NCBI RefSeq assembly: GCF_963576545.1
Contig: NC_083636.1
Location: 4,654,856-4,718,855, forward strand
Origin: Limanda limanda
Taxonomy: Eukaryota; Chordata; Actinopteri; Pleuronectiformes; Pleuronectidae
Direction: 5' to 3'
DNA length: 64,000 nucleotides
Shown: positions 11,832-23,004 of the stretch, in pieces
Numbering within the stretch: position 1 is the stretch's first letter
Layout of the letters: every line of letters begins with the position of its first letter
Notes under the pieces: generated by a model
Seen by the model: only the letters and a program-made list of their open reading frames with translations
What the model was told of the DNA's origin: nothing
Databases searched by the model: none
Position numbers and translations under genes: made by a program

Positions 11832-12891
11832 TAGCCTGACGTTGTCATACTCATTACTCTAGTCAGAATATGAGTCTGAGACCGCTCCATTGGGCTGTGA
11901 TTATGGGGCGTGTTTCAACTGAACCAGGAAACCAGATGCCTCTTCGCTCAATTGGATAGACCTACAACCAATCAGAGCAACGTAATATGTGACGTATGTC
12001 AAGCGACGCATAGTTGTTGTCAGTTTTCTGTTTCACGAGTGTATTCACTCTCTAAATAAATAAATGGAAATGCCGCTCGTATATCCACCGGAGGCAAAGC
12101 CCCCAGGAAGCAGGGCTGCTCGTGAGAGCCCCGGCCGGCGGCGGCATGAAGAAGCCCGCTACGGATCTCTCAGAGCCTCGCGACCGGCCCGGGACCGCTA
12201 CCACCCGGTAGCGAGGCTCTGAGAGAGATCCGTCGCTACCAGAACTCCACGGAGCTGCTGATCCGCACGCTGCGCTGCAGAGCTCCGCTGTCATGGCTCT
12301 GCAGGGGAACAGCGAGGAGGAGAAACGGCAGCTAATCGTTTTTTTCAAGCATTCACTTCCTTGTTGCTCCAACATTAACAGCGTCCCAACATGTGTCTTT
12401 TTTGTCTCATATGTGCTGAGGAGCGTAGCCCCCCCCCACTCTCTTTTTATTTATATGACTGCTTGTGTGGCTGCAGCATCGGGGCCAGCTGATAAATTAA
12501 ACTTTTTATGAATCCCGTAGGAGGACGGCAAAAACATCTGTTCGATCTACAAATGCCTTGATCGCGATCTTCTGTTCCTCTTTCAAAATGAATGCGCTGT
12601 CGATGTCTGCTGAAACAGACTCGATGGCAGCATCGACACATCTCAGCTCATAGATATAAAAACTATATATGTCTATGTCTCAGCTCGGCAGGCAGCGCTC
12701 TTTGGTGACGTGGTTGATTACGTCACTGTAGATCATCTGTCAATCATCGTATAAAGCCCGCCCTGACGATTTGATTGGATCGAACCGCTTCGGTTTGGAG
12801 CATAGTTTCTCCCCAACGGAGCGACTCCAGACCGAACTTCCCGAACAACAAATGTTGTGGGCGGGGCTAAGTTCGTCTGGCACCCAGGCTA
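11832..12891. mobile_element. DNA transposon with 9-bp target duplication carrying a histone H3 fragment
   Basis: Ends TAGCCTG...CAGGCTA flanked by a perfect 9-bp repeat CTATAATAC (11823-11831 and 12892-12900). Weaker inverted similarity continues inward: GACCGCTCCATTGGG near 11880 faces the complement of CCCCAACGGAGCGACTCC near 12820. A 9-bp duplication suits Mutator-like (or Merlin) elements; an 8-bp reading cannot be ruled out. No transposase is seen inside; instead it holds a rearranged histone H3 sequence. Confidence 0.72.
12072..12322 (+). pseudogene. rearranged histone H3 gene fragment
   Basis: Reads as AARISTGGKAPRKQ from 12072 (H3 has TARKSTGGKAPRKQ), then REIRRYQNSTELLIRTL after a frame change (H3: REIRRYQKSTELLIRKL), then QSSAVMALQ after another (H3: FQSSAVMALQ). 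The residues between LIRKL and FQSSAVMALQ are missing. A 21-23 bp inverted repeat (ACGGATCTCTC...CCTCGC against GCGAGG...GAGATCCGT, 12158-12232) sits where the KPHRYRPG segment should be. No open frame spans it and no intron is seen. It is a dead fragment carried by the transposon around it. Confidence 0.85.
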
Positions 12892-13028
12892 CTATAATAC
12901 AGCATTAAAGTAAAATGATTGCAACAAAGTAAAAAGATTAGACAAATAACTTAGCTCAAATAACTTTTATTATTTATTAAACAAAACTTTTTACATGTCC
13001 TTCAGCTCCAAAAAAAAAAAGCTTTCAC

Positions 13029-13502
13029 TCACCAATACCGATCACTTAAAAAGGAAGTTGGCGCAGCGGTTCTTTGCTGGAGCAAACCTCTGGATGACTT
13101 TGCTGTTAAATCCATCAGTCCATGAACGAACGGGTTTTCAATGGAAAGCATTGAGAGGGCGTTCAGTCTCTTCTGTCCCATCGTGTTTCTTGTGAACGTC
13201 TTAATCCTTTTCAACGTTGAAAAGTTCCTCTCAGCCTCCGCAGACGTCATGGGGGTTGTAATGATGATGCTGAGCAGAGTGCAGGTTTCAGACAAGACCT
13301 CTTGTAGGTTGTTTTCCCGAATGGCCTGGAACAGCAACATTGCTGATTTTTCTGTGTGCAGCTCAGTGTGTCCGTATAGAAGAGCCAGCTCAGTTTGCAG
13401 CTTCCTCTTGTTCATTAGCGCTGTGGGCCAGAGCTTGATAGCACAGGCGAGTTGGGCCTCCGGGGATGACTTCACAAACTTCGGGAACAGTGAGCAGTCC
13501 AC
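13029..13502 (-). pseudogene. hAT transposase, C-terminal dimerisation part
   Basis: A 157-codon minus-strand frame with the hallmark of the hAT C-terminal dimerisation domain: TPMTSAEAERNFSTLKRIKT followed by RLNALSMLSIE. The catalytic DDE and zinc-finger parts are absent, because the rest of the element is replaced by the nested transposon. A full hAT transposase is typically 500-700 residues, so this is a broken copy. Confidence 0.85.
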
Positions 13503-14408
13503 CAGCTGTGCGTATTATTCATCCGATGTGAGTGAACCTCTCCACAGACCCGGGTGGTGTTCACTGACGGGGGTAGCCTGTTAGCTCAAGTGACGTCGAA
13601 CCGGAGCGTCAGCCTGTAGCCGGGTGACGCTGAGGCTGGAGTCGAGTAGCTTGCTGGGAAACGTCGTAGGGCCCATCTGCATAATCACTACTTTCCAATG
13701 TTAACAGTGGCCTGTGTGCTTCACGCTGATTGGTGCTCCCATGGCACTGGTCTGCCGCTTGCCCTGTGTGCCCACAGCAGAGAAGTACGGCGAGAGAAAC
13801 GCGTTTCACAAAGCAAGCACACAGACAGAAACACACACGAATCAAATGACTCCAAAACAAGACTATAATGCTTGTGAGTCAAGTTTATTCACACACAAAT
13901 TCACGCTTTTTGCATATAAAATAAAATAAAATATATTTTTGCCACAAAGTTCAGATATGCAGTATTTAGCTTTCTGCACACCAGCGCCATCTGGTGGGGC
14001 AGTGCCCCACCTGCCCCTTATGTAGAAACGCCACTGCATCTTTATATATTATGTACACCGTTAGTAATTTGTGTTTTTATACCTTATATTCATAATAAAT
14101 GTTTTTCTTTCACATTGTTTTTTATTAATGTTGCATAAGTAAATGTTACCAAATTTGTTGCCAAACACTCACAAATTGTTGAGTGTTTGTTATGATGCAA
14201 GTTTATGGGCTGGTGTTAGAAAAGTTGAGCTTATCTCGACACGCAGCTCAAACACAGTCACACAACAAAACCACAACCACAACGCAGTTTGGCAACGCAC
14301 TCGCCACAGTCCAAGCGAAGAGGAAACTTCGGTTAAAGATTCGTATGTGTGAGAGCTGCGTTACTGAGGAGCTGCTGTCAACATGTTTGTATTGTTAATG
14401 ATTTGAAG

Positions 14409-14604
14409 CAGTGGATCCCAAACTTTTTACAGTCCCCTACCCCTTCAGACATTCAATCTCCAGCTACGTACCCCCCACAGCGCGTGCAATAGGACACGAA
14501 AGATGGTGAGCTATGCAAAACGCAATTCCACTATTTCCCCGCGTACCCCCTGAACCACTTTTTGTACCCCTGGGGGTACACGTACCCCAGTTTGGAAACC
14601 AGTG
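14409..14604. mobile_element. hAT-type MITE (CAGTGG...CCAGTG), copy 1
   Basis: About 196 bp with inverted ends (GTGGATCCCAAACT against AGTTTGGAAACCAGTG) and internal GTACCCC motifs. It is flanked by ATTTGAAG and ATCTAAAG, a decayed 8-bp target duplication that is perfect in the copies at 24995 and 52326. The module at about 18420 lacks it. Confidence 0.8.
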
Positions 14605-15400
14605 ATCTAAAGGACTGAAATTATGACTTGAAACATCAATATGTGTTTGTCACATGTTGGAGTCTTGGTGTAACAGCCGTGAACAAAAAGACGATCTTCT
14701 GCGTTCTGCTGTTGTCTCAGAATCGACGTGGTGATGATTTGTTGATGAGAAGATGCTCGACATTCAGATAAATTGCTGTGTCATTAAATGAATTGTGTTG
14801 TTGAGCCTTTGACTCGTGCTGGTTCATGCACATTTTCCATTTTGAGAGATATTTGTATTAAAGATCCTGTTACAGTTCAAATCCAGGTGCAGTTTGAGTT
14901 GTGTGTGTTGTCAGCCTCAATCAAACACTGTTTAATTCGAAAAAGGAGATCAGTAGTTTGGACTAATCTCTGATAAACAAGGCAGCGTCTTCTGAAATGT
15001 TTAAAACATGAAATTGACAAACAGCCTCAGACGACAAGAGAGAGTTGGAAGAAAAGTGGGAGAAATGAGCTTTACTCAGAAAGACTGAGGAGAGGACTCA
15101 TGGAATTAGTTATGAAAACAGATAATGATAAAGCAAACAAACCATTGAATTATTTCTTTGCTTTATATGATTATATATAAGTTGAAAATATAAAAACCTT
15201 TTTCTCTTAAAGGAAAAAGAAAAGAAACAGAGTAACACAGCTTTTTTTAATGACTTGACTCACGATTAACTGGAATACAAACGTACATACAGTACTTTTT
15301 AGTAATATTTCCTATGAAACCTGGATGAGAACAACCAACCACACTCATGTATTAATCTCTCGGTTTTGCATCAATACTGAAGAAACCCACTTTATTTTAT

Positions 15401-15431
<31 letters not shown>

Positions 15432-15664
15432 ATCTTTAAATGTCTCTTTTTCTTTAGTTATAATACAGCACAATACACTGGCCACTGTAAGAAATCACAC
15501 TTTTACAGATAAAGAGTAGAAAGTTCCACAGTATGAATCCTCTCTCTCTCCCAGTTAACATCGCTGTGTGGTCACTGAGCTGCTGAACTATGACTTCACA
15601 GAAAAGTTAAGCGCGTAGGAGTTTTTTTCTTGAATGTTGGTTCCTGTTTGAATCTCTGATGCTT

Positions 15665-15673
15665 GATATAAGG
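15665..15673 (+). promoter_or_regulatory. residual TATA-like box of copy B
   Basis: GATATAAGG lies about 50 bp upstream of the start codon. In copies F, I and J the same place holds a full TATATATAA preceded by about 65 bp of GC-rich sequence (core GGTGACGGGG). Copies A, B, D and H lack that GC-rich block and keep only GATATAAGG or CATATAAGG. Confidence 0.5.
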
Positions 15674-15723
15674 AGGACCTGAACTTTGAGCTGGAGCTGT
15701 GTCTGAAGGTCTTGACTCGCAGG

Positions 15724-16487
15724 ATGAACGCCCTCCGGACTCTGTTTCTCTTGGCCGCCGGCCTCTCTGTGGGTGAGTACAACTTCACAGAAAGCTTCAC
15801 CCCCCCATCTCCCTTGTGGATAAGTAAAGAACTTCTGATTCATTTGCATGGTCGGCGGTTGATGCTCCTTCTAGTCCTGTATTACCAGATCTCTCATCCT
15901 TCCAGCTTGTTGTGCTACAATCGTGTCTTCTGAGCCATATTCGCTCTACGGGTTCAGGTTACAGATCCTGTGCATGATGCCCAAAAGCTGGCCGATTAAG
16001 GACTTCGCTGACTACGGCTGCTACTGTGGAAAGGGCGGCTCTGGCACGCCTGTGGACGAGCTGGACAGGTCGTGATTCATTCACTCTCTCTCTACCATAA
16101 AATACAAACGCCTTTTCTCCCTGTCTGAACACTTGTCAAACCTGCAGGTGCTGCCAAGTGCATGACAAGTGTTATGGTGACGCCCAGCAGCTCGACGCAT
16201 GCTGGTCCATCTTCCACAATCCTTACACCAAGTCTTACTCCCATGACTGTGCCAAACAAAGCAAGATGATCACCTGTGCCGGTGAGTGCACCGAGACGAC
16301 AAGAGCGTGAGGTTATTAAAGAAGGAGAAATAACCTCCTAACCACCTTGTGCACTTTCTCCTCCTCAGAGAACAACAGCGAATGTGAGATGTTCATCTGC
16401 GAGTGTGACAGGAAGGCTGCCGAGTGTTTTGCCAAATCTCCTTATAACGACAAGTACAAGCACCTGCCCAGCGACCAATGTCAGTAG
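15724..16487 (+). CDS. pla2g1b-like: secreted phospholipase A2, group IB type (copy B, intact)
   Basis: Calcium-dependent secreted enzyme that cuts the sn-2 acyl chain of phospholipids. Exons 15724-15772, 15906-16068, 16148-16281 and 16369-16487 total 465 nt, 154 residues. Signal peptide [17 protein letters not shown]. Exon 2 holds the propeptide and calcium loop ([19 protein letters not shown]). Exon 3 starts [11 protein letters not shown] with catalytic His48 and calcium ligand Asp49. Exon 4 has [13 protein letters not shown] with the Asp99 position, ending SDQCQ. Unlike copies D, H and I, the propeptide junction ([16 protein letters not shown]) has no Arg before the mature start, so trypsin-type activation may differ. 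A class-mate is the broken copy C. AATAAA at 16884-16889. Confidence 0.93.
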
Positions 16488-16883
16488 AAGACTTCTGCAT
16501 CGAACGCAGGATCTACTCCCACACACGACACACCCATCACTGAGCTCTCAGGAGCGGCAGCAGCTTGTTTCGTCCGCTCATTGAAATACTCACACTGACT
16601 TCGTACTGTCACATTCTCAAGGTCATGGTTTTCTTTTCTCCTTCTTTCTCTGTGCTGCGTCTCTATTGTTTGCTGTGGATCTGTAACCTGACCAGAAACA
16701 CCAGTAGATCTGCATCTCTCATTAACTGATGCCCAGTTATTCATTGGTATGATCTGAACTCAAGTTTCCACTAGAGGGCGCTCTCATCTAGCTCTTTCTT
16801 CCCTTGCTTGCAGAAAGTAGTTTACAGACTGTAGATTTTAATATTGGCAAATTAATCAAATTATACAAATGCTTGCAGTACTC

Positions 16884-16889
16884 AATAAA
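16884..16889 (+). terminator. poly(A) signal of copy B
   Basis: AATAAA within TGCAGTACTCAATAAAG. The same block recurs 3' of most copies: 10912, 23968, 27467, 33535, 48624 and 54807. Confidence 0.7.
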
Positions 16890-17040
16890 GAAGATACAAA
16901 CAATTATTCAGTTTCTGTGTGTGAATTTATAGAGTTTTTATATTATTTGTGAAGTATTCAGTTGTATATTATTTTATACCTTGGTTGATGATGTCTTCTG
17001 AATAAAGTTGCAGTGTTGTAGTCCGTTGCCATTTCATTTA

Positions 17041-19329
17041 ACAATGAGGTAGGAAATGGAGAACATGTCTATGTTTGAATTAGACATGAATACACTGAGG
17101 AGAATGGGTTACGCGATGGAAATCCCTCGGCTTCAAGAGGCTGCCGTCGTCTTTCCTCTATAATGGTGGAACAATCAAGAATGTGAATGTTATAACGTTA
17201 AAAGATGCACTGCAGTAGTTCTCCACTGTTTCCTTTATGCCTGTTTATCTTGAAAGAGTTTTATTTGGTATGATCACAGAGCACACAGTAGATATTTTTG
17301 TATTATTTGTGAAGTATTCAGTTGTATATATTATTTTTTACCTTGGTTGATGGTGTCATCTTAATAAAGTTGCAGTGTTGTGGTCCGTTGCCATTTCAGT
17401 CAAGTGTCCGAGCACATTGCTAGTTTGGACCAAGACGACGTAGTTGAGACCAAAACCAGAGCAAATTATTATGTTGTCATGAATTAACTTGATCTAAACT
17501 CTAAATTAACTGCACTATGATAGTAAACATTTATTTTTGTGTAGAATGTACACACAGTGTATGTATCCTGATCAGGTACAACGTTCACACTTCACACGAG
17601 ACGACATTGTATCAGAAGAATAATACATACATTACTATAATGTTTAATACTTATGTGTACACATACATTTTGATCATCTCTGCAGTTTTGATGCACTGAT
17701 ATACTCCTTAATTTACACAGTGTAAATACAGTGCGCTACTTCAGAGTCAAACGCAATGACTGTTTATAAAAATGTATGACAAGTCTCCACTTCTGTTTTG
17801 CAGAAAAACACTTGAACATACATTTTGTTAAATAATTGAAGCCATCTTTAAGAAAAACATATTGAGCATGCACATTGACTTTTATGTCTAGGTGCAGTTT
17901 ATGACCTATACTGCATCCAGCCACCAGGGGGAAACCAAGACAGTTTGGTACCACTTAGGGAAAGGTGTCATGTCGGTCATCTTTATTTACAGTCTATGGT
18001 CACACCATACAGTTTGTCCCTGGCCTCAGTTAATATGGCATCAATTTGATTTTGACACTATTTAGTTGCAATACCAGTTTCTATAAAGTGAGAGTTGATA
18101 GAAGAGTTATGGTGAATGGAAAAGATGACATAAATGGAAACACATCATTGTGACCAAGTGACGCACATTGGCTTGAAGAACCACAAAACTGATAAAGGGA
18201 ACAGCTCAGGATTGTGTAACTAAAATGCGATTTGATCGCTGCTGTTAAATTAATTGAGCTTATCTCGACACACAGCTCAAACACAGTGACACAACAAAAC
18301 CACAACGCAGTTTGGCAACGCACTCACCACAGTCCAAGCGATTAGGAAACATTTTGGTTGAAGCCTCGTATGTGTGCGAGCTGCGTTACTGAGGAGTTGC
18401 TGTCAACATGTTTGTATTGTTATTGGTCTTAAGGACTGAAATTCTGACTTAAACCATCAATATGTATTTGTCACATGTTGGAGTCTTGGTGTAACAGCCG
18501 TGAACAAAAAGACGATCTTCTGCGTTCTGCTGTTGTCTCTGAATCGACGTGGTGATGATTTATTGATATGAAGATGCTCGACATTCAGATAAATTCAGAT
18601 AATGCTGTGTCATTAAATGAAATGTGTTGTTGAGCCTTTGACTCGTGCTGGTTCATGCACATTTTAGATTTTGAGAGATATTTGTATTAAAGATCCTGTT
18701 ACAGTTCAAATCTGTGTGCAGTCTGAGTCGTGTGTGTTGTCAGCTTCAATCAAACACTGTTTATTTCGAAAAAAGTGATGAGTAGTTTGGACTAATCTCT
18801 GATGAACCAGACAGAAGCTTCTTAAATGTTTAAAACATGAAATTGTCAAACAACCTCAGACGACAAGAGAGAGTTGGAAGAAAAGTGGGAGAAATGAGCT
18901 CAGAAAGACTGAGCAGAGGACTCATGGAATTAGTTATGAAAACAGAGAATGGAGTGACTGAATGAGGTGCAGCAAACAAACCATTCATTTATTTCTTTAC
19001 TTTATATGATTATATATATAAGTTGAAAATATGAAAACCTTTTCACCTAAAAAGGAAAAAGAAAAGAAACAGAGTAATGCAGCTTTTTTTAATGACTTGA
19101 CTCACAATTAAGTGGAATACAAACATACATGGATTACTTTTTATCAATATTTCCAATGAAACCTGGACTAGAACAACCAACCACACACGTGTATTAATCT
19201 CTTAGTTTTGCATCAATACTGAAGAAACCCACTTTATTTTATTATATATATATATATATATATATCATTTTATTTTCAAATGTCTCTTTAATATACATTT
19301 AATAATACAACACAATACACTGGCCACTG
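17041..19329. repeat. pla2g1b flanking module, copy 2
   Basis: Near-identical to 6796-9860 without the BED-finger hAT. It runs up to the GGCCACTGTAA stretch, where the Harbinger-like element begins. No gene inside. Confidence 0.8.
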
Positions 19330-19807
19330 TAAAGGCCGATTTACGCTTCTACGTTTTTTCTAAAACGGACAGATAAGACCGCCCTATCCGTCGTGGAACG
19401 CCCTCTCCGAGCGCCTCGGAGAGCTTTTCGTGCACCTCTGATTTTTCTAACTGTCCGTGTTTATTTCGGAGACCCAACGGACAGCCCCTGGCTGTGATTG
19501 GTCCGCGAACGACAGCATTTCCGTTTGACGTCATTTCCGTATTTCACATTTCCGGACCTCAAACTTCCTGTTTCCTTCCCTGTGTCTCAAAAACCCAAAC
19601 ACAACTATGATTCTACGATTAATGTGACGTGTGTGTTAAGCCAGCGGAGTTGTCCGGCTGACGGTGGCTCTTTAGAGCACTGACGGCATGTGTGCACGGT
19701 CACATACGGTTATAACGAGCTTTCAAAACGGCGCTAGCGTGCTAGGCTAGCGGGCTAGCCACTATGCTAACTGCGGAGGTAACGGTGCAAAAAAACGCTG
19801 TCACGAC

Positions 19808-20686
19808 TGTTGTGCAATAGGAGTAGACTTGACGTTGGCTAATTATTAATAATCATGAAATATGATTATTAAAATAATAAAAATTATCTATCAAAAATAA
19901 TTAAACTATTAATTGAAGATGATCAGTAATCAAATAACAATAAAACCACTAATGAGAAAATAGGAATTATCAATTAGAAAGTACAAGCTATCAATTAACA
20001 ATGATAAGGTTATCAACCAAGAATAATGAAAATAATTAGTCAAAAACAATAAAATTATCAATTTAAGAATAATACTATCTATATTAATAATTGAGAAAGG
20101 GGGGCACCACCCTGGTTTCCAGGGACCAACATATCAAGCTATAATTATCAGTCTCAAAATGATGAATGTCAAATTAATAATGTCAATATTTTAATATTAA
20201 CGATTACTTAATAAACAGTGAAGGCTTCTAAGTTCGAGCACAGGCAATCATAATCCAGCTGCAATCACACACTTATGCACAAATAATCACAGACTACAGA
20301 TACTTTAATTACAAAAGTATTTATTAAAAAGGGGAAATAAAGTTATAATGTTATTCAATGATTTAACATTTTAACAAGCTCCAATATTTCAAAGATAAAC
20401 ACAGCAGCAGCACTTATCACAATTCAGAAAATACATGTAAAACCTGCGGTCTACCTATGTATGTCTGTCTCTGTGTGTGTGTGTCTGTGTCAAAGTGTCT
20501 CTCTGTGTATGTGTGTCTATGTGTGTGTATGTGAAATAAACTTAGTGTTATTTAATGATTTATCATTTTAACAAACTCCCATATTTCAAAGATAACAACA
20601 GCAGCTTATCACAATTTAGAACACGCATGTAACCTCTGGTCCATCTATGTGTCTCTGTGTGTGTGTATCTGTCTGTGTCTATCAAA

Positions 20687-20737
<51 letters not shown>

Positions 20738-21191
20738 CGAGAGAGCGAGAGAAAAGAAAGGGGGCGTGGCGATGACGCAGTCACATCTAAGATGGCGGCC
20801 GATCATGATTCGTAGAATCAAGGCCTAAAAACTCTCAAAATGGCGGATTGACTACAAAACAAGATGGCGGAGCCGTTATGAATTTAGAGCCAGGATGGGA
20901 GGAGAGAGAGAGCGGAGGCGTGGCAATAATAGACTCAAAATGGTGGGTTAACTTGCGTTATTCAAGATGGAGTCTATGTTAATGACACCATGTGGCCGGA
21001 GCTCACACTGGTGGTCATCACATGAATTACACAAAGGAAATTTTAGACAAAGAGAATTCTTATCTCTGCTTGGCTTTGGGGGCTGAATGGTTTCCAGATG
21101 TGTTCAGCCTCTCTAAGCATAGATTTAACTATGTGACCTGAACTGTATTATAAATACAGATCGGAAGTGTGTATAGGTCGGTTTAGAAGGG

Positions 21192-21222
<31 letters not shown>

Positions 21223-22399
21223 CATGTAAGGAGAGTTCAAAGAAGCTCTTAAAAATACGCCTGAGATGAGTTAACAGTGATTCACCCCTCAGCCCTCAAG
21301 CGAGCGTTGTGGGCCGAGGTTCTGATCGGTGAAATCACTGCAGACTCACACAGACGTTAACAGTGCGGGCGGAGGCGCTTCTCGCGGCCCTATTTACTGT
21401 AACACAAAACATTGCCATCACAACGGAAACCGGAAGTGGCTGGCTCGGAGTAGTGGCCGGCTAAAACAATGGAACACGGAGGTTCCAATAACAAAATACA
21501 CTCAAGTATTAAATCAACACGCTACGTATTAAAACTAACATCTGCCCAGACAACATAAGCCTCTTACTGTGACCGTGATTTCGTGGGTTGCATGCGCATT
21601 GGCGCGAATCTCCCGGAGGTTCAGTGAATAGCTTGAAGTCTCTCAGGCGGGCTCCCATGAGCACCGCAGCTCGGCCGGAGCGGATCCGTCGTGCTCCGTG
21701 ACGGGATGAGGCTTCGTCTTCTTCGGTAGCAGCGGAGATCGTGCTGCCTCACAGGGACGTGCGGCTGCTTGTAGCCGTTGTAGATCGTGTGGAGAAAGAA
21801 TAAAAGTAAAGTCCGTGTGGAAAATGAAACAGTCTGAGATCGTTCCGCGAGTAATTTCCTGTTTCGGTCCTTCAAGTTAAAACAGGAAAAGTCCTTTCCA
21901 AAATAAAACGTCGACTAAGATGAAAGAATAAAATGAAATGAATTCAAATAAATGTCTTATCGCCTCCATTAGTTTGCTGAGTCGTCTGGTAAAGCCTCGG
22001 GAGGCCTAGCAACTTGAGTAGGGTGGAAAAGAGAGAGGACAAAGAGAGTCTCTTAAAAATACCGAGTTAACTATAAAGACCCCTAGGGGTCTTGTGGTAG
22101 CTTGGGCATCTGAGTAAAAAGAGAAAGGTTTCTGGGAGCACAACCTTTTTAAGTCATGTTCCAGGTGACTCCCCCCTGGGAGGAGGGGTCAGGGGTCAGT
22201 GTGGCCCCCGGCCAATTGAGTTGTCAGGATTTGGCCCCCAGGGGCGGGCTTACAGTGGGGGACCCAGGAAGTGATTTTCTCTCACATGGAGATAAGATCT
22301 CCATGCTGGATTTTTAAATGTAAGGGGTCTCCTGAGGCCAGTTCCCAAGTTTTACGACTCTTTGTTATAAGTCAGATCACTGGGAACTCAGTCCCAACA
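19808..22399 (+). mobile_element. solo LTR, about 2.6 kb family, copy 1
   Basis: Starts TGTTGTGCAATAGGAG and ends CAGTCCCAACA, with a 4-bp target duplication CGAC (19804-19807 and 22400-22403). The family recurs at 35429 and 59881 (reverse orientation) and 38421. An AT-rich foldback-prone stretch lies at the TGTTGTGC end; GT microsatellites and repeated ATGGCGG motifs lie in the middle. Size 2592 bp, unusually long for an LTR. No coding sequence. Confidence 0.9.
20691..20730. repeat. (GT)n microsatellite in LTR
   Basis: GT dinucleotides inside the solo LTR. The same site is expanded in the LTR at 38421 (39308-39397). Confidence 0.95.
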
Positions 22400-23004
22400 C
22401 GACTTTAATTCCACTTCTATCATGACACTGTTTCTACAATACCGTCAGGTTAGAAGCAAACACTGGGTAGTTTTTAGTGTCGGGAGTCCCTGTTGACTGT
22501 GTGTGGAAGCTGGGGGGAAGCTAGCTAGCTCCATGCAGCTGCATTAGCTGTTGCTAATCCCACAGCTTCAAGCTTTGGAATTAGCAACACAGTTCGGAAA
22601 CTAGACCGGGGAACCGCTGCGCTAAGAAATGATTACATCAGCATTTTGACCTGCTGGGTGTCACTTTATGTTATTTAGTTGCCATCGTAGCCTACACTGT
22701 GTGTGAGGAAAGTGGGAGAGTAAAAAAACAGCGTGGACTTCTTCTGATTACTTGTGAGGTAGGCTTCTCCAAGCTTGTCTTCCGTTGCGCCACCTACTGT
22801 TCTGGCGGTGAATTGTTTTCAACACGGAGAGGTATAAATGAAACAGTGTCCGTCCGATCTGTCCGTTCGTCCGTCCGTAACGGATTCGTAGAAGCATACT
22901 GGAGCCTTAAGAAATCAAAGAAATAAAGAACTTCTGATTCATCTGCATGTGCGGCGGTTGATGCTCCTTCTAGTCCTGTATAACCAGATCTCTCATCCTT
23001 CCAG

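Larger units (their letters stand above)
11603..14036 (-). mobile_element. hAT DNA transposon, 2434 bp, with nested element
   Basis: Ends CAGTGGCG...CGCCACTG with an 8-bp target duplication CATCTTTA (11595-11602 and 14037-14044). The empty site CACATCTTTATATATT is present in the sister module at about 24617. The right part carries the C-terminal part of a hAT transposase on the minus strand. The left part is occupied by a second transposon (11832-12891). It inserted after the flanking segment had been duplicated, or was absent from the copy that was duplicated. Confidence 0.92.
19333..22907. mobile_element. PIF/Harbinger-like element (non-autonomous) holding a solo LTR
   Basis: Terminal repeats AGGCCGATTTACGCTTCTACG and its imperfect inverse CGTAGAAGCATACTGGAGCCT, flanked by a 3-bp target duplication TAA (19330-19332 and 22908-22910). 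The empty site CACTGTAAGAAATCACAC is present in sister modules. A TAA duplication and this terminal style fit PIF/Harbinger. About 980 bp belongs to this element (19333-19807 and 22404-22907); the rest is a solo LTR. No transposase ORF. Confidence 0.82.

Noticed and set aside
19498..19683. ORF with histone- or ribosome-like basic stretch
   Set aside because: Lies within the Harbinger-like element arm, short and without motif support.
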